DNA from: PCC-9228 sp964477525
Lineage (GTDB): Bacteria > Cyanobacteriota > Cyanobacteriia > Cyanobacteriales > PCC-9228
DNA: 43,337 bases
Assembly (NCBI GenBank): GCA_964477525.1
Contig: CAYZHY010000017.1
Span: 1-43,337, forward strand
Reading direction: 5' to 3'
The notes under the pieces were generated by a model, which saw only the letters and a program-made list of their open reading frames with translations, did no database searches and was not told the DNA's origin. This document shows positions 35,834 through 43,217 of this stretch, one piece after another. A program made the position numbers and the translations under genes. Positions within the stretch are counted from its first letter, which is position 1; every line of letters begins with the position of its first letter.

Positions 35834-37348
35834 ATGCAAGAAGAGCTAAGTACCCTAGTCAAAGCTCAATATCCGTTAATTTATTTGGTGACTTCTGAAG
35901 AGGAGCGTGCCGAGGGGGCGGTTGCGACAATTGCTCAACAAGAGAAACCCCAGCGAAGCGTGTATTTGTGGACGGTCACTCACGGGATCGTAGAGTATGG
36001 CGATCGCCCACGTCAGTCAGTCCAACACAATACGGTTTCGCCGGAGGCAGCCATAGAATGGGTGGTGCGACAAAAAGATCCTGGTTTGTACATTTTCAAA
36101 GATCTTCATCCCTTCATTGACTCGCCCCCGGTAACGCGCTCTCTGCGGGATGCAATCGCTAGCTTCAAGGGTACTCACAAAACCATTGTCTTGATGTCAC
36201 CAATACAGCAAATTCCGACCGAACTAGAGAAGGAAGTAGCTGTCATTGACTTTCCCCTGCCGAACATGTCAGAACTCAACGAAGTTTTGTCCCAGCAGCT
36301 GGAAAAGAGTCGAACCCGACGCATCTCTACAGATACTAGGGAAAAACTTCTGAAATCTGCCCTTGGTTTGACCAAAGACGAAGCGGAAAAAGTTTATCGC
36401 AAAGCCCAGGTCACCAAAGGACAGCTCACAGAATCAGAAGTTGACATCGTGCTATCGGAGAAGAAACAGCTGATTCGGCGAAACGGGATTCTGGATTATC
36501 TAGAAGAAGATGACACCATTGATTCCATTGGTGGTGTGGAAGAGCTGAAAAAATGGTTGCGCCAGCGTGCCAATGCCTTTACCGAAAGGGCGCGGGAATA
36601 CGGCTTACCTCAACCCAAGGGAATGTTGATTTTAGGCGTTCCCGGATGTGGCAAAACGCTGGTTGCGAAAACCACCTCTCGTCTTTGGGGCTTGCCGCTT
36701 CTCAGGTTGGACATGGGGCGCGTCTACGACGGCTCCACCGTGGGCAAATCCGAAGCCAACTTGCGCAACGCCCTGAAGACAGCCGAATCCCTTTCCCCAG
36801 CCATCCTATTCATCGACGAATTGGATAAAGCCTTCTCCGGTAGCGGTGGTTCCGCCGACTCCGATGGTGGTACTTCCGGTCGGATTTTCGGTTCCTTCCT
36901 TACTTGGATGCAAGAGAAAACCTCCCCTGTGTTTGTCATGGCAACAGCGAACCGGGTAGAACGCTTGCCAGGGGAATTTCTCCGCAAAGGTCGCTTCGAT
37001 GAAATCTTCTTCGTCGATTTGCCAACGACGGAAGAACGTCAAGCCATTTTCAACATTCACCTATCCAAGCGCCGTCGAGATATCTCTCGCTTCGACCTCG
37101 AACAACTAGCCAAAGTGTCCGAAGGTTTCTCCGGCGCAGAAATCGAGCAAGCCATCGTTGCTGCGATGTACGAGGCATTTGCTCAAGACCGAGAATTTAC
37201 CCAGCTGGACATTATCGCCGCAATTAAAGCGACGTTGCCTCTATCGAAGACCATGACCGAACAGGTAACGGCCTTGCGGGATTGGGCCAGGCAGCGCGCG
37301 CGTCCAGCTGCATCCTCCGTCGCCGAATACCAGCGGCTGGAGTTCTAA
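35834..37348 (+). CDS. Ycf46-like AAA+ ATPase
   Basis: The 504-aa ATPase has an N-terminal regulatory half (LSTLVKAQYPLIYLVTSEE, YLWTVTHG, FKDLHPFID) that resembles a nucleotide-binding fold without a clear P-loop. The C-terminal AAA module has LGVPGCGKTLVAKT (Walker A), AILFIDELDKAF (Walker B), FVMATANRVERLPGEFLRKGRFDE (second region of homology) and GFSGAEIEQAI. This is the Ycf46/Slr0374 type, whose members are linked to stress and CO2 response in cyanobacteria. The start at 35834 (MQEELSTL) follows a near-ideal AGGAGG site at 35823-35828. The frame is open to 35798 but has no ribosome site there. Confidence 0.88.
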   Translation: MQEELSTLVKAQYPLIYLVTSEEERAEGAVATIAQQEKPQRSVYLWTVTHGIVEYGDRPRQSVQHNTVSPEAAIEWVVRQKDPGLYIFKDLHPFIDSPPVTRSLRDAIASFKGTHKTIVLMSPIQQIPTELEKEVAVIDFPLPNMSELNEVLSQQLEKSRTRRISTDTREKLLKSALGLTKDEAEKVYRKAQVTKGQLTESEVDIVLSEKKQLIRRNGILDYLEEDDTIDSIGGVEELKKWLRQRANAFTERAREYGLPQPKGMLILGVPGCGKTLVAKTTSRLWGLPLLRLDMGRVYDGSTVGKSEANLRNALKTAESLSPAILFIDELDKAFSGSGGSADSDGGTSGRIFGSFLTWMQEKTSPVFVMATANRVERLPGEFLRKGRFDEIFFVDLPTTEERQAIFNIHLSKRRRDISRFDLEQLAKVSEGFSGAEIEQAIVAAMYEAFAQDREFTQLDIIAAIKATLPLSKTMTEQVTALRDWARQRARPAASSVAEYQRLEF

Positions 37349-37504
37349 CAGGCTTTCTCCTGGAACGTACCTCTCGTTATGCGAGCCAGGAGCAAAGGCT
37401 AGGCTTTCAGTCTAGCAGTTCCCACAAAAGGCCACAAAGACGTGGCTATTCCCTAAAAAACCGTTGTCGTTTCTAGTTTTCCCAACTTAAGGAGGATTCC
37501 TCTT

Positions 37505-37861
37505 ATGTCTCACTTCAGCACCCTACGCACCAAAATCACCGACGCTGAAATCCTAAAATCTTCCCTGCGCGATCTAGGCATCACTGTTAAAAGCAATGCC
37601 GATGTGCGTGGTTACAACCAACAGCGCGTTCGTGCTGATATCGTCGCCGTTCTCGAAGGCGATTATGACCTAGGTTGGTCGAAAAATAGTGACGGCACTT
37701 TCGACCTGATTGCCGACCTCTGGGGCGTTGCTAAAAAGCACAACCAAACCGAGCTAATCAACGCCATCAACCAGAAGTATGCCGTTAACAAGACGCTGTC
37801 TGAAGTACGTAACAACAGCAGCTTGCAAAACGCGAACGTTCAGGTCGTAGCTCAAAAGTAG
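37505..37861 (+). CDS. Ycf35/DUF1257 family protein
   Basis: The 118-aa protein begins MSHFSTLRTKITDAEILKSS and has the family features ADVRGY (37597), ADIVAVLEGDYDLGWSKN, and GVAKKHNQTELINAINQKYA, a C-terminal helical part. The family is found in cyanobacteria and red-algal plastids as Ycf35; its function is unknown. It follows the AAA gene by 156 bp, has a strong AAGGAGG ribosome site, and is followed by a terminator, so it is probably the last gene of that transcription unit. Confidence 0.88.
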   Translation: MSHFSTLRTKITDAEILKSSLRDLGITVKSNADVRGYNQQRVRADIVAVLEGDYDLGWSKNSDGTFDLIADLWGVAKKHNQTELINAINQKYAVNKTLSEVRNNSSLQNANVQVVAQK

Positions 37862-37901
37862 ACGTCCATAGTGCGTTCGGAAGCTAACGGGTTAATCCGC
37901 T

Positions 37902-37923
37902 AAAACGGGTTAGCCCGTTTTTT
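37902..37923 (+). terminator. Factor-independent terminator after the Ycf35-family gene
   Basis: The stem is AAAACGGG / CCCGTTTT with a TTAG loop, and the stem runs into a T tract (TTTTTT). It lies 40 bp after the stop. An upstream GGGTTAATCC could form an alternative, longer structure. Confidence 0.8.
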
Positions 37924-38000
37924 GATATTGTTAATTGCATTGTTTCAGAGAAAGGGAAGGATGGATGGAATTTCTCCTTCCCCTAAAAAAAGCTGCCAAT

Positions 38001-38111
38001 CTAAGCAGTAAATCCTAAGACAATAAATAGGATGGCTCCCATACCAGCAAGGATAGTGAGAACCAGACCAGCATTGGGACTTCCTTTCCAAGAATAGTTT
38101 TTGTCAGCCAT
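38001..38111 (-). CDS. Small single-helix membrane protein (36 aa)
   Basis: The sequence has MADKNYSWKGSPNAG followed by a hydrophobic helix LVLTILAGMGAILFIVLGFTA. Its size and layout resemble the low-molecular-weight subunits of thylakoid complexes, but it does not match the Psb, Psa, Pet or Ndh small subunits I know. A GGAAGA site lies upstream of the ATG at 38111. It is divergent from the next small gene. The clean start, the polar N-terminus and the intact helix make it likely to be real. Confidence 0.6.
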   Translation of the reverse strand: MADKNYSWKGSPNAGLVLTILAGMGAILFIVLGFTA

Positions 38112-38244
38112 AAAAAAATTCTTCCAACTCGTCATTGGATAGCTATCTTATTTCCATTGTTACGTTTTTTTAGAAAATTGACAGGGGGTCTAGCTCGATT
38201 TTACGATCGCTTCTAACGCTTTTAACAAAACCAGGAGTATCAAA

Positions 38245-38364
38245 ATGGATATAGAAAACACCCCATGGTTGGATGCTGTTGCTGTTGCTGTTGCTATTGG
38301 CTTGGTTGTCGGCGCTTTTGCCGTGATGTTCAACGGCGTTCTCACCAAAGTTCGCGATCGCTAG
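38245..38364 (+). CDS. Small single-helix membrane protein (39 aa)
   Basis: The protein reads MDIENTPWLDAVAVAVAI, then GLVVGAFAVMFNGVLTKVRDR. It has an acidic N-terminus, one membrane helix and a basic C-terminus, so by the positive-inside rule the C-terminus is cytoplasmic. The AGGAG site at 38233-38237 is well placed. A terminator hairpin follows at 38403. I cannot match it to a named photosynthetic subunit, though the form is typical of them. Confidence 0.6.
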   Translation: MDIENTPWLDAVAVAVAIGLVVGAFAVMFNGVLTKVRDR

Positions 38365-38402
38365 CATAAATTTCAAAAAAAATCAACCCCAAAAACCCAT
38401 CT

Positions 38403-38435
38403 CCGACCTGGCTGTTGGTTGGGTCGGTCGTTTTT
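38403..38435 (+). terminator. Terminator after the 39-aa gene
   Basis: A stem CCGACC / GGTCGG (38403-38408, 38422-38427) is followed by a TTTTT run at 38431-38435. It lies 38 bp after the small gene and 40 bp before hflX. Confidence 0.7.
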
Positions 38436-38475
38436 ACATAGAAGAGAAAACTACTAGTAATGGAGGAAAACGCCC

Positions 38476-40191
38476 ATCGAGACCATCCACGGAAATCTCA
38501 AAGGACTTAAATCCAGCGAACTCAAACAGTTACAAAAACTCTACCGTCAAAAAATCCCCGTCGATGCGATCGCGACCCCCGAATTTGCCCAACGCCTGGC
38601 AGCCATTAGCACCGAAATTGGCAAACCCATCTCCACCTACATCAACCGGCGGGGGCAAGTAATTCGCGTGGGGGTAGGAACGCCGCGCCAAACCCAAATT
38701 CCGCCCTTAGAATTACCCCGTTACGGCGCTAGCCGCCTGTGTGGGATTCGCTGCATTACCACCCAGGAAAAATCCCATCCCCCCAACGTCGATACCCTAA
38801 CCACTATGGCGATTCAACGGTGGGATGCCCTGGCTACTCTCATTTTGTCTGGATCGGGGTTCGAACGTCGTGGCGGTGGTCCTACCGGTTATATCAAATC
38901 CACCTATCTCGCCCATTTAGCCCCCAAATCCAGTCAAGAAGCCACCGATTCCCAAGAAAGCCCCGCTCACTGGCAGGTTTCCAGCCCTTTAAGCCTCGAT
39001 ATCCTCACCAAACAAGACTTTTTGGATTTGGTAGAGGGGTTGGAAGAAGAATTCGAACGGGAACACGTTGCCCTAGAAGTTGAAGAAGACAAAGAACGGG
39101 TATTGGTGGTGGGGATTGAAACCCAAGAGATGACCCACGAACAGTTCCAGCACCAACTCACCGAACTGCAGCGATTGGTGGAAAGCGCCGGTGGTACGGT
39201 TTTGGATACTTTACAGCAAAAGCGATCGCATCCCCACCAGCAAACCGTTGTGGGTTCGGGAAAAGTGGACGAAATTGCCCTCAGCGCCCAAACCTTGGGG
39301 GCGAGTTTGGTGGTATTTGACCGCGATTTGTCGCCTGCCCAAGTCCGCAACGTGGAAACTCGCGTGGGGGTACGGGTATGCGATCGCACCGAACTGATTT
39401 TAGATATTTTCGCACAACGCGCCCGCACCCGGGCTGGTAAATTGCAAGTAGAACTAGCCCAATTGGAATATTTATTGCCCCGTCTAACTGGTCGTGGGGA
39501 AGCCATGTCGCGGTTGGGCGGCGGTATCGGTACCCGCGGTCCTGGGGAAACCAAGCTAGAAACGGAACGACGGGCGATCCAAAAGCGCATTTCCCGCCTG
39601 CAGAAGGAAGTCAACCACCTGCAAGAACATCGGGAACGGTTGCGCCACCGCCGTCAAAGCCAAGAAGTGCCTTCCGTGGCTATCGTCGGCTATACCAACG
39701 CCGGCAAATCGACGCTTCTCAACGCCCTCACCAGCGCCCATATTTACACCGCCAACCAACTTTTTGCCACGCTAGACCCCACCACGCGGCGTTTGGTGGT
39801 TCCCCACGCCACTACCCACGAACCGCAAACGATTGTGCTAACGGATACCGTGGGATTTATTCACGAACTACCACCTTCTCTAATCGATGCTTTTCGCGCT
39901 ACCTTAGAAGAGGTAACGGAAGCCGATGCTTTGTTGCAGGTGGTGGATCTTTCCCATCCCGCCTGGCGATCGCAAGTGGAATCCGTTTCCACGATTTTAG
40001 AAGACATGCCCCTGGCACCGGGTCCCATGCTGATGGCTTTCAATAAAATTGATTGCGTGGATGCCCAAACCCTGGAAGCTGCCCAAGCGGATTTCCCGCA
40101 AGCGGCTTTTGTTTCCGCCCAAGACAACATTGGCTTGGAACCCTTGCGCCAAAAGCTGGGGCAATTGGTCCACTACACCACCTGCGTATGA
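38476..40191 (+). CDS. hflX: HflX, ribosome-associated GTPase
   Basis: HflX binds the 50S subunit and splits or rescues stalled ribosomes after heat stress. The 571-aa frame shows the N-terminal nucleotide-binding domain (LVVFDRDLSPAQ, RTELILDIFAQRARTRAGKLQVELAQ), the glycine-rich linker RLGGGIGTRGPGETKLE, a coiled coil, and the G domain with GYTNAGKSTLLNAL, DTVGF and NKID. The usual cyanobacterial N-terminus (ETIHGNLKGLK...) is present in frame from 38476, but its first codon is ATC, placed 9 nt after GGAGG. No ATG, GTG or TTG is available before GTG at 38668, which would drop 64 conserved-looking residues. Confidence 0.9.
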   Translation: METIHGNLKGLKSSELKQLQKLYRQKIPVDAIATPEFAQRLAAISTEIGKPISTYINRRGQVIRVGVGTPRQTQIPPLELPRYGASRLCGIRCITTQEKSHPPNVDTLTTMAIQRWDALATLILSGSGFERRGGGPTGYIKSTYLAHLAPKSSQEATDSQESPAHWQVSSPLSLDILTKQDFLDLVEGLEEEFEREHVALEVEEDKERVLVVGIETQEMTHEQFQHQLTELQRLVESAGGTVLDTLQQKRSHPHQQTVVGSGKVDEIALSAQTLGASLVVFDRDLSPAQVRNVETRVGVRVCDRTELILDIFAQRARTRAGKLQVELAQLEYLLPRLTGRGEAMSRLGGGIGTRGPGETKLETERRAIQKRISRLQKEVNHLQEHRERLRHRRQSQEVPSVAIVGYTNAGKSTLLNALTSAHIYTANQLFATLDPTTRRLVVPHATTHEPQTIVLTDTVGFIHELPPSLIDAFRATLEEVTEADALLQVVDLSHPAWRSQVESVSTILEDMPLAPGPMLMAFNKIDCVDAQTLEAAQADFPQAAFVSAQDNIGLEPLRQKLGQLVHYTTCV

Positions 40192-40278
40192 AGGTTTCCG
40201 AACCTGCGCGATCGCCAGCCCCGTAATATTTGTTTGCTAAAATTCAAATATAGCAATAGAGTTATTGAGTGATTTATC

Positions 40279-40545
40279 ATGGCTAACGTCGAAATCTACA
40301 CCTGGAGTACCTGCCCTTTTTGCGCTCGCGCCAAAGCCCTGCTAGACGAAAAAAACGTCCAGTATAGCGAATATACCATCGATGGCGATGAAGAAGCTCG
40401 CAACCGCATGGCAGAACGGGCCAACGGCAAGCGTACCATGCCGCAAATTTTCATTAACAACCAACACGTAGGCGGTTGCGACGAACTGTACCAACTGGAA
40501 GTTCAAGGCAAACTAGACGAAGCCCTGCAATCGGCCGCTAGCTAA
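40279..40545 (+). CDS. grxC: Glutaredoxin 3 (GrxC)
   Basis: The 88-aa glutaredoxin has the dithiol active site CPFC at residues 12-15, a cis-proline TMPQIFIN and the glutathione-binding GGCDEL. It reduces disulfides and mixed disulfides with glutathione. gshB follows 98 bp downstream, so the genes probably share a transcript, and the two products meet in glutathione metabolism. Confidence 0.92.
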   Translation: MANVEIYTWSTCPFCARAKALLDEKNVQYSEYTIDGDEEARNRMAERANGKRTMPQIFINNQHVGGCDELYQLEVQGKLDEALQSAAS

Positions 40546-40643
40546 CCGTACTAGCTAAAGCATTTGCGTCCACGCTGGTGGTACAATCGTAGCCAAAGCG
40601 CTCGTGCGTTTCGTAGAAACCATCTCCAACAGGCATATAATAA

Positions 40644-41645
40644 GTGAAGTTCGCATTTATTATCGACCCAATCCATTACCTCGACCCAGCCCACGACACC
40701 AGCGTGGCGCTTATGGAAGCTGCCTACGAACTTGGGCATGAAGTTTGGGTTACCCAAGCCAGCCAACTAAGCGTACAGGAAGGCAAAGCCGGGGCCAAAC
40801 TCACCTCGGTACAGTTGCATTCGGTACAGTTGCAGCAAGGGCGTTGGGTAGTTCCCCAACCTTGGTACGAACTGGGGGTTGCCGATTTCCATTTTTTAGA
40901 AGAAATGGATGCGGTGTTTATGCGTACCGACCCCCCGGTGACCATTCCTTATTTGTACGCTACCCATATTTTAGATTATATAAATCCGAACAAAACCTTG
41001 GTGGTGAACGCGCCGGCGGGATTGCGCACTGCTAACGAGAAGATGTATGCGCTGCGGTTTCCCGAATTTATGCCGGAAACCATTGTGACCGCTAATAAAG
41101 AAGAAATTCAGGCGTTTTTGGCGGAAAAAGGGAAAGTTATTCTCAAACCCCTGGCTGGTAAAGCCGGAGAGGGAATTTTGGTGTTGGTAGAGGGCGATCG
41201 CAATTTTAATTCTTTGGTAGAATTGAGTACCCACAGAGGACAGCTACCAGTGATGGTACAAGACTTTTTATCCGCCGCTTCCGAAGGTGACAAACGCATT
41301 ATGCTGCTAGACGGCGAACCCATTGGTGCCATCAACCGCGTTCCTGCTGCCAACGACTATCGCGGCAATATGGCAGTGGGGGGCAGTGTTGTCAAAACAG
41401 AAATTACCGCGGCGGAACGGGAAATGTGCCAAAAAATGACGCCGACCTTGCGTCAGGATGGTTTGTATTTTGTGGGGATTGATATTATTGGCGGTTGTCT
41501 CACGGAAGTGAACGTGACCAGTCCCACGGGATTGCGGGAAATTCAACGGTTGGAAAATAATGCTCCCGCCCATCGTACCATTGAATGGACGGTGCAACGG
41601 GTGCAATCCCAGTGCGATCGCAGCGAAACCGCTCAAATTGGCTGA
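40644..41645 (+). CDS. gshB: Glutathione synthetase (GshB)
   Basis: The 333-aa ATP-grasp enzyme joins gamma-glutamylcysteine and glycine. It begins at GTG (KFAFIIDPIHYLDPAHDTS), with MRTDPPVTIPYLYATHIL, the Gly-rich loop GKAGEGILVL, MVQDFL, EGDKRIMLLDGEPIGAINRVP and GIDIIGGCLTEVNVTSPTG, all standard for bacterial GshB. The TGA stop (41643-41645) overlaps the start of the next gene by one base. Confidence 0.95.
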   Translation: MKFAFIIDPIHYLDPAHDTSVALMEAAYELGHEVWVTQASQLSVQEGKAGAKLTSVQLHSVQLQQGRWVVPQPWYELGVADFHFLEEMDAVFMRTDPPVTIPYLYATHILDYINPNKTLVVNAPAGLRTANEKMYALRFPEFMPETIVTANKEEIQAFLAEKGKVILKPLAGKAGEGILVLVEGDRNFNSLVELSTHRGQLPVMVQDFLSAASEGDKRIMLLDGEPIGAINRVPAANDYRGNMAVGGSVVKTEITAAEREMCQKMTPTLRQDGLYFVGIDIIGGCLTEVNVTSPTGLREIQRLENNAPAHRTIEWTVQRVQSQCDRSETAQIG

Positions 41646-42379
41646 TGGGCAAACGACGCAAATCTCGCAAACAATTTTCGAAAAAATCCAAAAAGGGTAC
41701 GCCCAAACGCGATCGCCGAACGTCTCCCAAACGCTTGCAAGAAAAACTCGAACAAATTCAAGGAGAATTAGAACAAGCGCGCGCGGAACGAGAATATTTG
41801 CAAAACCAACTAGCGTGGGTTTTGTATTACCTAGAACGTTTGGACCCACCAACATTGTACCAAACTTTAGATCGTATATCCCAAGGAATGGGTGCTGACA
41901 ATCCCTTACCTTCAGAAGTGGGAGTTGACTACCAACCCTTGCAGGAAATGCTTGCCCACCAGGATTGGCAGCAAGCGGACGAACAAACTTGGCTGTTGTT
42001 GCTGCAAGCGTTTGATAAGGATGGTTCCGATGTTTTAACCTCCGAAGATATGGAAAATTTCCCCAGTACCGACTTGCAAACGATCAATTGGTTGTGGGAG
42101 GCTTACAGCGAGGGTCGTTTTGGCTTGCGCGTACAACAGGAAATTTGGGAAATTGTGGGAGGCGATTACGGGGCTTTTTGCGATCGCGTGGGCTGGCGTT
42201 CTGCGAGTCAGTGGTTGTACTACGAAGACCTCACGTTTAGCCTCAGTGCGGCTGCCGGTCACTTGCCGGTTTTGGGATGGCGTCGGCGTTCTTGTTACGG
42301 TGTGGGCAGCAATACGGCGCGGGAAAGCATGGCATATCTATTGCAACGGTTTCGGGAGGTGGCTGGCGAGGAGGAATGA
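41645..42379 (+). CDS. GUN4-domain protein
   Basis: The 244-aa protein starts at an ATG that overlaps the gshB stop (TGATG), so translation is coupled. A basic N-terminus (MGKRRKSRKQFSKKSKK) and a coiled-coil segment (LQEKLEQIQGELEQARAERE) lead into a GUN4 domain: HQDWQQADEQTWLLLLQAFDK, DLQTINWLWEAYSEGRFG, GVDYQ-type spacing and CDRVGW near the end. GUN4 binds protoporphyrin IX and stimulates magnesium chelatase. Several cyanobacterial paralogues carry the domain with other N-termini, so this may be a paralogue. The frame is open upstream to 41585. Confidence 0.85.
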   Translation: MGKRRKSRKQFSKKSKKGTPKRDRRTSPKRLQEKLEQIQGELEQARAEREYLQNQLAWVLYYLERLDPPTLYQTLDRISQGMGADNPLPSEVGVDYQPLQEMLAHQDWQQADEQTWLLLLQAFDKDGSDVLTSEDMENFPSTDLQTINWLWEAYSEGRFGLRVQQEIWEIVGGDYGAFCDRVGWRSASQWLYYEDLTFSLSAAAGHLPVLGWRRRSCYGVGSNTARESMAYLLQRFREVAGEEE

Positions 42380-42604
42380 GGTTTCTAAAGATTTTTCCTG
42401 TTTTTTTTGACATTTTAAAATGAGCGATCGCGGTTTGTTGATTCTATCTCCTCCTGGAAATTGCAAGTGGGTGTATATATTGCTGTCTCTGGTATGGTGG
42501 AAAAGGCGAAGGAGCAAAAATAGCGATAAATGCCGATAGTGCGTTTTTTTTATAGGTAACAGCACCATTTTTTTTCTTTTTGCAGCGATTTGCTTAATTT
42601 TTCG

Positions 42605-42639
42605 TGGGGGTCCGATAAACGCTGAAACCCCCATTTTTT
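42605..42639 (+). terminator. Terminator upstream of the CRISPR leader
   Basis: A hairpin GGGGGT / ACCCCC (42606-42611, 42627-42632) is followed by ATTTTTT. It is placed to end read-through from the gshB-GUN4 unit before the CRISPR array. Confidence 0.65.
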
Positions 42640-42731
42640 CGTCGAACCCCGCGAATGTCTTGCCAGTAGAGAGGTTTGGAAGGGTTGGCTGCTGTTTTGT
42701 TGAGAAAACTTATCAAGTAATGAAGCTTCCG

Positions 42732-42761
42732 TTGACACCCCCCGAAATTGGGGTGTATAAT
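42732..42761 (+). promoter_or_regulatory. Consensus promoter with internal palindrome, CRISPR leader
   Basis: TTGACA (42732-42737), an 18-bp spacer and TATAAT (42756-42761) form a perfect sigma70-type pair. ACACCCC (42735-42741) and GGGGTGT (42750-42756) are inverted repeats spanning the spacer and both boxes, as an operator would. Transcription would start near 42768, about 26 bp before the first repeat, and read the array rightwards. Confidence 0.75.
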
Positions 42762-42793
42762 TGCTGTCATAGCAAGGGGTCCAGAAGGCGACC

Positions 42794-43217
42794 CTTTTAG
42801 ACTTCTCCGGAAGTCGAATTAATGGAAACCGTTGGGCGGCGGACAATTCGCTGCGCTTCAAGCCATCCAACTTTTAGACTTCTCCGGAAGTCGAATTAAT
42901 GGAAACTTCTACTGACCCTCTACTGACCCTCTACGTATACTTCGAAGCCTTTTAGACTTCTCCGGAAGTCGAATTAATGGAAACATTATGTCCCCCGCGA
43001 GGACTCCTTAGGGCAAAGGAGAAATACTTTTAGACTTCTCCGGAAGTCGAATTAATGGAAACCGTTGGGCGGCGGACAATTCGCTGCGCTTCAAGCCATC
43101 CAACTTTTAGACTTCTCCGGAAGTCGAATTAATGGAAACTTCTACTGACCCTCTACTGACCCTCTACGTATACTTCGAAGCCTTTTAGACTTCTCCGGAA
43201 GTCGAATTAATGGAAAC
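42794..43217 (+). CRISPR. CRISPR array, six 36-bp repeats, five spacers (block-duplicated)
   Basis: The six identical repeats are at 42794, 42871, 42949, 43027, 43104 and 43182, each 36 bp, starting CTTTTAGACTTC and ending AATTAATGGAAAC. Each contains the hairpin GACTTC-TCCG-GAAGTC. The last eight bases, ATGGAAAC, resemble the crRNA 5' handle of type I/III systems processed by Cas6. Spacers are 41-42 bp, in the order A B C A B: spacer 4 equals spacer 1 and spacer 5 equals spacer 2. Thus 42794-42984 and 43027-43217 are the same 191 bp. No cas genes are in the window. The subtype cannot be assigned. Confidence 0.9.

Larger units (their letters stand above)
42380..42793. other. Intergenic region and CRISPR leader
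   Basis: About 410 bp after the GUN4 gene. It is AT-rich, with poly-T runs near 42544 and 42570, a terminator at 42605-42639, and the promoter listed at 42732. The last about 150 bp have the position of a leader. No gene is supported. Confidence 0.5.
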
